A stretch of DNA of 7,896 bases from Chloroflexota bacterium (GTDB taxonomy: Bacteria; Chloroflexota; Anaerolineae; Anaerolineales; Villigracilaceae). The stretch is from NCBI GenBank assembly GCA_021796315.1, contig JAJYOH010000263.1:1-7896 (forward strand). Direction: 5' to 3'. The position numbers and the translations under genes are program-made. Below, piece after piece: positions 1 to 6,048 of the stretch. Within the stretch, counting starts at the first letter, position 1, and each line of letters starts with the position of its first letter. The notes beneath the pieces are model-generated. The model was not told the DNA's origin. It searched no databases and saw nothing but the letters and a program-made list of their open reading frames with translations.

Positions 1-1
1 T

Positions 2-82
2 CCCGCCAGCCTTCAAGACCTACAGGTCAAGAACCCGCTTCCCTCCTCCCCTTTAAGAAGATGGGATTACAACTATAATTGA
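2..82 (+). CDS. Probable 3' end of an upstream gene (partial, unrecognised)
   Basis: Frame 2 is open from the left edge to a TGA at 80-82 and encodes 26 residues ending in PLRRWDYNYN. I prefer it to the other two frames, which are also open for most of this stretch, because its residues look more protein-like and 14 of its 26 codons end in G or C. That is weak evidence. It ends 46 bases before the ATG of the peptidase-like gene, so the two could share a transcript. The product cannot be named from this tail. Confidence 0.35.
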   Translation, partial: PASLQDLQVKNPLPSSPLRRWDYNYN

Positions 83-128
83 GCGAAATGTGCTCTTGCA
101 GCCAGTTCATTACGGTAAAGGAAAAAAC

Positions 129-665
129 ATGTACACGGGCGCCACCTTAGATCTTCCGCCTTTTCAGCAGGGCGGGTTGGATTCGTTATGCGGTTTGTAC
201 AGCATCGTCAACGCCGAGAGATTCATTAACCGCTCATCGGATCAAGATGTACAGCAGCTTTTCAATGACATTATTCATTATCTCTCGCGCAAGCGCCTGT
301 TGGCCAAGCTTTTGATTGGCGGCGTGATCCACAAACAGATGCTTCAAATTCTGGACGATGTGGTCGGCGAACGAATAACCAACAAGGATATTCCCTGGCG
401 CGGCGTGCCTACGCCAGCGCTGGATACGTTCTGGAAATCAATGCGTGATTTCTTGGACGGCACGCCCGGCCGCGCTGTTATCCTGGGACTGAATGGATTT
501 CACGACCATTGGACGGTCATAGAAACGATCACGGACCGGTCCATCCTGTTATATGATTCTGCCTTGATAAACCGCCTGCCTCGCTCACGCTGTACCACCC
601 TTATCCCCAAAGGCAGACGCAAACATCTGCTCCTGCCTGCTCAAACGTATTTTTTGTCCAATTAG
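129..665 (+). CDS. Papain-like / C39-like cysteine peptidase-fold protein
   Basis: This encodes 178 residues. I chose ATG 129 because AAAGG (117-121) lies 7 bases upstream; an in-frame GTG at 90 would add 13 residues but has no such site. Near the N-terminus, QQGGLDSLCGLYSIVNA puts Cys21 at the start of a helix with Gln13/Gln14 before it, as in papain-fold peptidases (oxyanion Gln then Cys). Near the C-terminus, HDHWTVI gives His127 and LLYDSA gives Asp143 in the usual order Cys-His-Asp, resembling bacteriocin-processing C39 domains. There is no signal peptide or membrane segment, so it is probably cytoplasmic. The middle (30-110) is a helical region I cannot assign. Activity (protease, deamidase or other thiol enzyme) and substrate are unknown. 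It may be co-transcribed with the truncated gene on its left. The fold is inferred from motif order; the family name is uncertain. Confidence 0.6.
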   Translation: MYTGATLDLPPFQQGGLDSLCGLYSIVNAERFINRSSDQDVQQLFNDIIHYLSRKRLLAKLLIGGVIHKQMLQILDDVVGERITNKDIPWRGVPTPALDTFWKSMRDFLDGTPGRAVILGLNGFHDHWTVIETITDRSILLYDSALINRLPRSRCTTLIPKGRRKHLLLPAQTYFLSN

Positions 666-714
666 AAATTGACCTCCCCGCGATGTCGCCAGGATTTGAA
701 TACGGCTGAAAAAT

Positions 715-721
715 AAGGAGG
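715..721 (+). promoter_or_regulatory. Shine-Dalgarno for the channel-like gene
   Basis: AAGGAGG lies four bases before ATG 726. It is one of the strongest ribosome binding sites in the window and supports translation of this short ORF. Confidence 0.7.
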
Positions 722-725
722 TTGA

Positions 726-1070
726 ATGTACGAACATCATAAACAACCGCTTGCAAGCCGCAGAACATTTCTTAAACGTCTTGCTCTGAACGCGGTCATC
801 GGTTTGATTATTCTGGTTGTTTCTCTGGCGATGGGAATGGCCGGCTACCACTATCTCGAAGGCTTATCATGGATCGACTCGTTGTTGAACGCTTCGATGA
901 TCCTGGGTGGTATGGGACCGGTGAGTCCATTGCAGACGGACGCAGGCAAGATCTTTGCGTCATTCTATGCACTGTATTCAGGCGTTGTCCTGCTGGCCTC
1001 GGTCGGCGTGCTGGCCGCACCCATCTTCCATCGCTTCCTGCATCACTTCCATCTTGCCGAAGATAGATGA
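726..1070 (+). CDS. Small membrane protein, two-helix ion-channel-like, filter motif absent
   Basis: This encodes 114 residues: a basic N-terminus (SRRTFLKR), a first membrane helix at about 20-40, an amphipathic stretch at 48-60 (WIDSLLNASMIL), then GGMGPVSP (61-68) and a second membrane helix at about 75-100 ending in a His-rich tail (HRFLHHFH). The order TM1, pore helix, loop, TM2 is that of the Ion_trans_2 two-helix potassium channel family. WIDSLLNASMIL sits where channels have the pore helix, and TDAGKIFASFYALYSGVVL matches their usual 'G+.f...y.l.G...' start of TM2. The potassium filter TVGYG is not present; GGMGPV stands in its place. It is probably a relative that lost or changed selectivity, or a convergent membrane protein. 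It follows the peptidase gene by 60 bases with its own strong ribosome binding site. The gene is convincing; the channel resemblance is inference. Confidence 0.6.
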   Translation: MYEHHKQPLASRRTFLKRLALNAVIGLIILVVSLAMGMAGYHYLEGLSWIDSLLNASMILGGMGPVSPLQTDAGKIFASFYALYSGVVLLASVGVLAAPIFHRFLHHFHLAEDR

Positions 1071-1135
1071 CGAGCGTGCATAAGTTGCGTTCTATTCTTT
1101 TGTAATCAGGCGTACTTGTGTGTCATAGAAAAGAT

Positions 1136-1161
1136 AACTCCCAAGAATGAGTTCGCTTTTT
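1136..1161 (+). terminator. Weak intrinsic terminator candidate
   Basis: AACTC (1136-1140) and GAGTT (1149-1153) can form a five-pair stem with an eight-base loop, followed closely by CGCTTTTT. It lies between the channel-like gene and the next promoter, a sensible place for a stop, but the stem is short and AT-rich. Confidence 0.3.
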
Positions 1162-1208
1162 GTGCGCCATTAAATTTCATTCCAAAATCGAGGCCTTTTT
1201 TCCTCTGC

Positions 1209-1222
1209 TATAATCTACAGCA
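1209..1222 (+). promoter_or_regulatory. -10 box for a leaderless transcript
   Basis: A perfect TATAAT (1209-1214) ends seven bases before the A of ATG 1222, where transcription normally starts. There is no Shine-Dalgarno sequence in that gap and no recognisable -35 box 16-18 bases upstream. This arrangement predicts an mRNA that begins with its own start codon. Confidence 0.55.
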
Positions 1223-2208
1223 TGATACTGGTTACCGGGGCGACGGGATTTATCGGGCGCGCGTTGATCCGTCAATTATTTGAAACAGGCCACCAGGTGC
1301 GGGTTTTGATCCGCCCCTCGCGGCGTTCACCGCGGCTTCCGAAAGGAGTGCCGGTTGAGGTGGCGGTGGTCAGTCTGGCGGACGAGCGCGCCATCCTGGC
1401 TGCGCTCAAAGATGTGGACACGATCATCCATCTGGCCGGGACAGAGTCGCAGGGGCGCGACGCGAAGTTGTCAGCGGTGGACATGCAAGGCACGGAGCAT
1501 CTGGCACGGGTCGCGGCTGAGGCAGGCGTTGGGCGCATGATCTACGTCAGCCATCTCGGAGCCAGCCGGTCATCGGGTTATCCGGTCTTCAAAGCCAAGG
1601 GCATTGCTGAGGAACACATCCGCCGTTCGGGCGTGCCATTTACCATTTTTCGATCAGCCATTGTTTTTGGCCCCGAAGACCATTTCACCAGCGGGTTGGC
1701 GCGTCTGCTGCAAATGACGCCCTTTTTCTTCCCCATCCCGGGCGGCGAGCGGACGGTAATCCAGCCGCTGTGGGTCGAAGACCTGGTGTCTGTGATCATG
1801 TGGTCGTTGAATAATGAAGATATGCTCAACCAAACTTATGAGATCGGCGGGAGTGAATACTTCACGGTGCGGCAAGTTATGGAGATCATCATGCAAGCTG
1901 CACAGCGGCCGCACACTTTATTCGAATTACACCCTGTCCTTTTACGCGCGTTGATCGTGGCCTTCGAGTCCTTCATCCCTAATTATCCTGCGTCTTCCTT
2001 CTGGCTCGATTATATTTCAGTCAGCCGCACCTGCCCGGTTGATAATTTGCCCAACGCGTTCGGGCTGATGCCGGCGCGCTTTGCCTATCGACTCGATTAT
2101 CTAAAGCGCGCACCCTGGTATGGTGAACTTTGGAGAAAGACTTCAAAGAGAGTTTCCGAAACGAGCGCCAGAGTTTTGGAATCCATTCGAACATTTCGGC
2201 TGCCGTAA
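1222..2208 (+). CDS. NAD(P)-binding Rossmann protein, NDUFA9 / atypical SDR-like
   Basis: This encodes 328 residues. The N-terminus carries the dinucleotide-binding motif TGATGFIG (5-12) after a short first strand. IIHLAGT (68-74) is the usual strand beta-4 motif of extended and atypical short-chain dehydrogenases, and Tyr120 and Lys124 (YPVFK) match the YxxxK pair. PFTIFRSAIVFGPEDHF (139-155) and a C-terminal region with QPLWVEDLV and YEIGG are typical of the COG0702 group that includes the mitochondrial complex I subunit NDUFA9. Members bind NAD(P)(H) and act as sugar or isoprenoid epimerases/reductases or as structural proteins; the substrate here cannot be read. It is the first gene of a plus-strand run with only 14 bases before the next ORF. 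Translation probably starts at the very 5' end of the mRNA. The family is well supported; the exact function is not. Confidence 0.85.
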   Translation: MILVTGATGFIGRALIRQLFETGHQVRVLIRPSRRSPRLPKGVPVEVAVVSLADERAILAALKDVDTIIHLAGTESQGRDAKLSAVDMQGTEHLARVAAEAGVGRMIYVSHLGASRSSGYPVFKAKGIAEEHIRRSGVPFTIFRSAIVFGPEDHFTSGLARLLQMTPFFFPIPGGERTVIQPLWVEDLVSVIMWSLNNEDMLNQTYEIGGSEYFTVRQVMEIIMQAAQRPHTLFELHPVLLRALIVAFESFIPNYPASSFWLDYISVSRTCPVDNLPNAFGLMPARFAYRLDYLKRAPWYGELWRKTSKRVSETSARVLESIRTFRLP

Positions 2209-2222
2209 AGTTTTTGAGAATA

Positions 2223-3104
2223 ATGATGTCTCATCCAATCATCCGACTTTTGGAAACTCTTGAAGAAATGGCCGCGGTTGAATCGCTGCAAAGCGCAGTC
2301 TGGCCTGGCAGCGAGACCGACATTGTCCCTGCGCACATGCTGATCACTGTTGCCCACAACGGCGGATTGGTGCTTGGCGCATTCGTGGACGAAAAACTAG
2401 TCGGCTTCGTCTTCGGCTTTCCCGGCCTCGAGACCACGCCCGATGGGCCGCGTCCCAAACATTGTTCACACATGGCGGGCGTTCATCCCGACTATCGTGA
2501 CAGCGGCCTCGGCTTTGCGCTCAAACGCGCTCAATGGCAAATGGTACGGCACCAGGGCCTCGACCACATCACCTGGACCTACGATCCGCTGCTCAGCCGT
2601 AACGCCCAATTGAACATTGCACGTCTCGGCGCGGTTTGTTCCACGTATCATCGTTCCGAGTACGGCGACATGCGCGACGGTCTCAACGCTGGTCTGCCCT
2701 CCGATCGTTTTCAAGTAGACTGGTGGCTCAACACCAAACGCGTCGAACGTAGACTTGGCAAACGCGCCCGCCCAACTTTGAAATTGGATCACTTGGCGCG
2801 CGTCGGCGTGCAGCCGCATTACACGCTTCAAACCGGACCTGATAATTTGCCGCGCCCGCCCGAACATTTTCCGCCGCTGGAGGCGCAACTTATCGCGGCT
2901 GAGATGCCGTCCGACTTCATGGCTTTGAAAACTGCTGATTTCGCCCTCGCCCGTGATTGGCGCTTCTTCTCGCGCGAATTCTTCGAGACGGCTTTTGCCA
3001 AAGGTTATCTCGTCACTGATTTTATTTATGATAAAGGCCAAGACGGACCGCGCAGTTTTTACATCCTCACTGACGGCGAAGGCACATTGGACTCTGCAAC
3101 ATGA
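2223..3104 (+). CDS. GNAT-family N-acetyltransferase, COG3375-like
   Basis: This encodes 293 residues from ATG 2223; ATG 2226 directly after it is equally possible. A longer reading from TTG 2130 would overlap the previous gene by 79 bases and is unlikely. The N-terminal half is a GNAT fold: strand motif KLVGFVFGFPG (58-68), then GVHPDYRDSGLGFALKRAQ (86-104), whose R-x-x-G-x-G loop (92-97) binds the pyrophosphate of acetyl-CoA. HITWTYDPLLSRNAQLNI (115-132) and LPSDRFQVDWW (158-168) are strongly conserved in a family of predicted acetyltransferases of about 270 residues common in Chloroflexota and Actinobacteria. The C-terminal half (170-293) is a family-specific extension ending around RSFYILTDGE. 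The acceptor substrate is unknown. It sits 14 bases after the Rossmann gene with a poor ribosome binding site, suggesting coupled translation. Confidence 0.85.
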   Translation: MMSHPIIRLLETLEEMAAVESLQSAVWPGSETDIVPAHMLITVAHNGGLVLGAFVDEKLVGFVFGFPGLETTPDGPRPKHCSHMAGVHPDYRDSGLGFALKRAQWQMVRHQGLDHITWTYDPLLSRNAQLNIARLGAVCSTYHRSEYGDMRDGLNAGLPSDRFQVDWWLNTKRVERRLGKRARPTLKLDHLARVGVQPHYTLQTGPDNLPRPPEHFPPLEAQLIAAEMPSDFMALKTADFALARDWRFFSREFFETAFAKGYLVTDFIYDKGQDGPRSFYILTDGEGTLDSAT

Positions 3105-3265
3105 AATATTCTGATAGGCTGCTCACAGGCTTACGCGGCAGGTACACCCGCAATTTTTATGTCAGTTCGTATTTCACGGCCTTTTGCCCCAGAGAAAAAG
3201 CTGTCGAAATAGCCTTTGAAAAAATTTATGAGATTATTGCAGGATCATCCGAAGGGTCAGAATGA
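3101..3265 (+). CDS. Small ORF of 54 residues, coupled at both ends, unknown function
   Basis: Its ATG overlaps the TGA of the acetyltransferase gene (ATGA, 3101-3104), and its own TGA overlaps the ATG of the next gene (ATGA, 3262-3265). It thus fills the gap exactly with the classic signature of translational coupling. The protein begins MKYSDRLLTGLRGRYTRNF and ends in a helical EKAVEIAFEKIYEIIAG. It has no signal peptide or membrane segment, one cysteine, and no motif I recognise. It has no clear Shine-Dalgarno of its own. It may be a real small protein, a translational bridge, or the remnant of a longer gene lost by deletion. Composition becomes more AT-rich from about here onward. Confidence 0.5.
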   Translation: MKYSDRLLTGLRGRYTRNFYVSSYFTAFCPREKAVEIAFEKIYEIIAGSSEGSE

Positions 3266-4140
3266 CGCAGCCATTTTTCATTCAAAGAGTCGTTCGCAAG
3301 ATAAAAAAGACTCTTCTTTCCTTTTTCTTTCTTGACCAATGGGTCATCATGACGGGGAAAAACATAAGCCACAACTCGCTCGAATGGTCTGCGCTCCGGC
3401 CGCTTGTTCCAGGCGGGGATCGGTATTGGGCTGATCCGTTCATCGTTGAAAAGGATAACCGCTATTATGTTTTTATTGAAGAAAAAATTCTAGCCACGGG
3501 GTTGGGCCGTATTGTCTGTTTGACTCTCGATGAAGATGGCAGTCTTGTATCAAATCAAGTTGTTCTCGAACGGCCGTATCATCTTTCCTATCCCTTTATT
3601 TTTGAATATCAAAATGAAATGTATATGCTGCCCGAAACGGCATCCAATCGCACGCTGGAGTTATATCGCTGTCAGCATTTTCCAGACCAATGGCGGTTTG
3701 TAAAAGATTTAATGGCAGATATTTATGCCGTTGACGCAACTTTGCTTGAACACGATAAAAAATGGTGGCTGTTCGCGAATGTCAAAGAAGAGGGCGGTTC
3801 GAGTCTTGATGCGTTGCATCTCTTTTACGCTGATAGCCCACTTGCCGATAAGTGGACGGCGCATCCGCTCAATCCGATTGTCAAGGATATGCGTTCGGCG
3901 CGGCCAGCGGGCCGCATCTTTATACGGGACGCAAAGCTGATCCGCCCTTCGCAAGATTCATCCCGCCGATACGGATACGCGCTTAAGTTCAATCGCATTG
4001 ATAAATTAAGTGAGAATGAATACGAAGAAACAAATGTGGCATCATTTTTTCCAAGGGGCGGAAAAATCCTTGCAACACATACTTTCAATCAATCCGGAGA
4101 CTTGACGGTGGTTGACGCAATTATCCGAAGAACAAAGTAA
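3262..4140 (+). CDS. GINT1_N / GH43-like beta-propeller protein, glycan-related
   Basis: This encodes 292 residues, with GAAGGG five to six bases before ATG 3262. Motifs in order are RYWADPFIVEKDNRYYVFIEE (54-74), YHLSYPFIFEY (106-116), LPETASNRTLELYR (123-136), AVDATLLEHDKKWWLFANV (156-174), RSARPAGRIF (211-220) and RPSQDSSRRYGYAL (228-241). These are hallmarks of the domain at the N-terminus of plant glucosamine inositolphosphorylceramide transferase 1 and of bacterial relatives, often annotated as family 43 glycosidase-like five-bladed propellers. In bacteria the domain is frequently fused to a formyltransferase-like domain or placed in surface polysaccharide clusters. Here it stands alone behind a 20-residue basic segment and a short hydrophobic stretch (18-30) that could act as a weak membrane or interface anchor. 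The enzymatic role is unproven. It is more AT-rich than the genes upstream, compatible with acquisition. It is the last gene of the plus-strand run. Confidence 0.8.
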   Translation: MTQPFFIQRVVRKIKKTLLSFFFLDQWVIMTGKNISHNSLEWSALRPLVPGGDRYWADPFIVEKDNRYYVFIEEKILATGLGRIVCLTLDEDGSLVSNQVVLERPYHLSYPFIFEYQNEMYMLPETASNRTLELYRCQHFPDQWRFVKDLMADIYAVDATLLEHDKKWWLFANVKEEGGSSLDALHLFYADSPLADKWTAHPLNPIVKDMRSARPAGRIFIRDAKLIRPSQDSSRRYGYALKFNRIDKLSENEYEETNVASFFPRGGKILATHTFNQSGDLTVVDAIIRRTK

Positions 4141-4149
4141 TTAACGCAT

Positions 4150-4173
4150 GAGACGACTCGCAAGAGTTGTCTC
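4150..4173. terminator. Hairpin between convergent genes
   Basis: Arms GAGACGACTC (4150-4159) and GAGTTGTCTC (4164-4173) pair over ten positions with one G-T wobble around the loop GCAA, a GNRA tetraloop on the plus strand. It lies 9 bases past the stop of the propeller gene and 26 bases past the stop of the convergent membrane-protein gene. It could end both transcripts, but neither side has a run of T, so termination would be inefficient or factor-assisted. Confidence 0.45.
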
Positions 4174-4199
4174 AGCGGCTGGATGGAAAGAAAGTGAAC

Positions 4200-4922
4200 T
4201 TACCTCCACACGGATGGATTTTCTTCGTTTGATATTGCGTTCATGCCGACCGGATGATATGTTGGCTCGGAGCGCGGCATCGGACGATTCACTGGCAGCG
4301 GCTTGGGGGCAGGGCGTGGATAGGATGTGGGTTGCACATGCTGAGTCTGGGCAACCGGTTGAGAGCCTGTTTGCCAATTTGGGCGCAGGGCGGTGCGTGA
4401 AGCAGGTCGGTCATCTGCCATGGTGAACATATTCTCGCCTGCAATCGAAAACGTGCCAATGATCAACACACGGATCAACCAGACCATTACAGCCACAAAA
4501 ACTGGCACGGCCTTGGTCAATATGGTTTGTCCGACCAATGCGGTGCCGGCTGATGTGTGATTCAGGATGGCAACTGACACGCCCCACCATGTTAACATGG
4601 CGTTGAAGCCTGCTGCCAGCAACCAGGCTCCGAACAAATACCAGACTTCAGCCGGTTCATCGCGTCCCTGTTGTGGGGTGAAAATACGGGCGATCCCGGC
4701 AAAGTCAATGCCGCAGAAGGCAAAGGCCAGAATGGTCGACCAAAGAATGCCGCCTGTTTTGAGATTACCCAGAACATCTGCAAGGGCGAAGGAAGTCGTT
4801 GAAAAGTTAAAGACCTCGAAGGCCAGTAAAGCGGCGACAAGGATGGCCCCGAAGATTGCACCGCGTTTGAGGACCGTCCCACGCAGGATGGGCATTAATT
4901 TGATGGAGAACGAACGGTTCAT
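4200..4922 (-). CDS. Four-helix membrane protein with proline-rich C-terminal tail
   Basis: This encodes 240 residues from ATG 4922, preceded by GAGAGG at six bases. A TTG at 4940 would extend it by six residues but would absorb that ribosome binding site. Hydrophobic segments lie at about 20-37, 57-80, 94-120 and 137-160. The first loop holds FEVFNFSTTSFALADVLG, and the second to third helices are joined by a polar loop FTPQQGRDEPAEVW (81-94). The last 80 residues are hydrophilic and rich in Pro, Arg and Gln (YPRPAPKPLPVNRPMPR at 201-217), probably disordered. I recognise no named domain. The membrane part looks like a conserved type seen in Anaerolineae, an impression rather than a search result. 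The promoter is consensus-like with a LexA-like palindrome in its spacer. The opposite-strand ORFs here are shadows. Confidence 0.75.
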   Translation of the reverse strand: MNRSFSIKLMPILRGTVLKRGAIFGAILVAALLAFEVFNFSTTSFALADVLGNLKTGGILWSTILAFAFCGIDFAGIARIFTPQQGRDEPAEVWYLFGAWLLAAGFNAMLTWWGVSVAILNHTSAGTALVGQTILTKAVPVFVAVMVWLIRVLIIGTFSIAGENMFTMADDRPASRTALRPNWQTGSQPVAQTQHVQPTSYPRPAPKPLPVNRPMPRSEPTYHPVGMNAISNEENPSVWR

Positions 4923-4969
4923 AACACACCTCTCTTTCAATACTTTTGCTGAGGGCGAAGTTCATTCTT

Positions 4970-4997
4970 ATTATAGAACAATAGTTCTATTTGTCAA
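4970..4997 (-). promoter_or_regulatory. Consensus promoter of the four-helix membrane protein
   Basis: Read on the minus strand, TTGACA (4992-4997), 16 bases and TATAAT (4970-4975) give a perfect match to both housekeeping boxes. The start of transcription would fall near 4963, leaving about 40 bases of leader with the ribosome binding site at its end. This is the strongest promoter in the window and would need repression to be silent. Confidence 0.8.
4974..4989. promoter_or_regulatory. LexA-like operator (TAGAAC-N4-GTTCTA)
   Basis: TAGAACAATAGTTCTA is a perfect inverted repeat with six-base arms and a four-base spacer. It fills most of the -10/-35 spacer and touches the -10 box. The core GAAC-N4-GTTC is the type of SOS box described for LexA in Gram-positive bacteria and in green non-sulfur bacteria. 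A bound dimer would block RNA polymerase. A GntR/YtrA-type or other dimeric repressor is an alternative. lexA itself is not in the window. Confidence 0.55.
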
Positions 4998-5057
4998 GTA
5001 CTTGATCTTGAAATTTCATTGCACTCCCCCGCTGTAAATAAATGGCAAGTGTGTAAA

Positions 5058-5873
5058 TTATATTCGCCTTGTCCAATCAGGATGATTATATTTTTCACGG
5101 ACGAGTTCGTCGGCGCGTGACTTTTCGCTGGCGGATAATTCTCCCGCCTCGAAGCTTAACCCCAACTTGGCCTCAAAGCCCCAAATAAAGGCATGCGCTG
5201 CGTCATTCCAGAGCACCTCATGTCCGAGCACGGATTGGACTGTCGTAGCGCGCGAAAGTAATCGTGCCGCGGCGTCGGTACGCTCGGAATCGTCAGGGAA
5301 GGTTAAAGCCTCAGTAATGCGCGCCAGGTTCCCGGTCAGGGGAAGAGAGCCGTGTTGTAAAACACCTTCCTTGCGACGCGCCTGTGCCGATCCAATTAAT
5401 TTTTTCCCATTCACAGTAATTTCATATGCCGACGGAACTTCAAAGCAAACGGGATTTGGCGTCTCACGACTTGGACCGGTATCTTCTTTTATTTCAACAG
5501 GCAATCCCAACGCCTCGACCGCCCGCAATAATGCGACAGACAGCCGGTTGTAACTTTCCAGAATCGAACCAGCCACGCGCGGCTCTTCGGCGGGGGCAAT
5601 GATGGAGTACGTGATCTCATCTGTGTGGAGAATGGCGCGTCCGCCGGTGGGACGACGAACAACATCCCAGCCGCGTTCTTCGAGACGAGCAATGTCAACA
5701 TCTGCAAATGGCTGGGCCTGACCAAGCGAAAGGCAGGGCGGATCCCACGCGTAAAGACGCACAGTCGGGATTGCTTCGCCGCGTCCAATGTGCTCGAGGA
5801 TTGCCTGGTCCACGGCCATGTTCCATGCACCGCGTGCAGGTGGAGTATTCAAGAGTCGCCAAGTGTCAGCCAT
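5058..5873 (-). CDS. lipM: Octanoyltransferase LipM / lipoate-protein ligase family
   Basis: This encodes 271 residues, the usual length of the BPL/LplA/LipB fold. It transfers octanoyl from acyl carrier protein to a lipoyl domain such as GcvH, the first step of endogenous lipoate synthesis in the cytoplasm. Visible motifs are YAWDPPCLSLGQAQ (41-54), RRPTGGRAILH (73-83), equivalent to the RRxSGGG-x-VxH loop of the family, and PVCFEVPSAYEITVNGKK (141-158) followed by LIGSAQARRKEGVLQHGSLPL. Cys143 lies where Bacillus LipM and LipL have their catalytic cysteine, favouring acyl transfer over ATP-dependent LplA ligation. LipL cannot be fully excluded. No lipA or lipoylated enzyme gene is nearby. 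No Shine-Dalgarno precedes ATG 5873; a -10 box sits just upstream. The stop is followed by no clear terminator, so read-through into the membrane-protein gene is possible. Confidence 0.85.
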   Translation of the reverse strand: MADTWRLLNTPPARGAWNMAVDQAILEHIGRGEAIPTVRLYAWDPPCLSLGQAQPFADVDIARLEERGWDVVRRPTGGRAILHTDEITYSIIAPAEEPRVAGSILESYNRLSVALLRAVEALGLPVEIKEDTGPSRETPNPVCFEVPSAYEITVNGKKLIGSAQARRKEGVLQHGSLPLTGNLARITEALTFPDDSERTDAAARLLSRATTVQSVLGHEVLWNDAAHAFIWGFEAKLGLSFEAGELSASEKSRADELVREKYNHPDWTRRI

Positions 5874-5887
5874 AAGCAGGTATTTTA
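5874..5887 (-). promoter_or_regulatory. -10 box giving a near-leaderless lipM transcript
   Basis: On the minus strand TAAAAT (5882-5887) ends eight bases before ATG 5873, so transcription would start zero to two bases before the start codon. No ribosome binding site and no convincing -35 box are present. Confidence 0.4.
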
Positions 5888-6010
5888 CCCGCAGAAATCC
5901 GGATTTTTTCGGACGAGAAGAAATTCCTGTATTACAATCATAACGGTTTCAGTATCTTTTCTTTTTTCCCCCACCTTATTTAACTGATGTTATGCATGGC
6001 CTATAACAAA

Positions 6011-6042
6011 ACAGAAGCCGGACGAATTCGTCCGGCTTCTGT
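6011..6042 (-). terminator. Intrinsic terminator of ssb
   Basis: A perfect 32-base palindrome begins ACAGAAGCCGGACGA and is centred on GAATTC (6024-6029). It forms a GC-rich stem of about 14 pairs with a very short loop. On the minus strand it starts 6 bases after the ssb stop and is followed by TTTTGTTATAGG, a usable T tract. This isolates ssb from lipM. Confidence 0.8.
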
Positions 6043-6048
6043 AAAATT

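Noticed and set aside
90..128. GTG start at 90 extending the peptidase-like protein by 13 residues
   Set aside because: No Shine-Dalgarno precedes it, whereas ATG 129 has AAAGG at seven bases, and the extra residues show no family features.
129..665. Idea that the peptidase-like protein belongs to a bacterial ubiquitin-like conjugation system
   Set aside because: No ubiquitin-like, E1, E2 or JAB-type sequence is visible in the window; the truncated neighbour cannot be identified.
2130..2222. TTG start at 2130 extending the acetyltransferase by 31 residues
   Set aside because: It would overlap the Rossmann gene by 79 bases, and the GNAT family starts near MSHPIIRLLETLEEM.
2466..3041. Minus-strand ORF of 191 residues
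   Set aside because: It is the shadow of the well-conserved acetyltransferase on the plus strand.
4567..5037. Plus-strand ORF of 156 residues opposite the membrane protein
   Set aside because: Its sequence is Lys/Arg/Pro-rich with no family pattern; the minus strand has membrane helices, a ribosome binding site and a consensus promoter.
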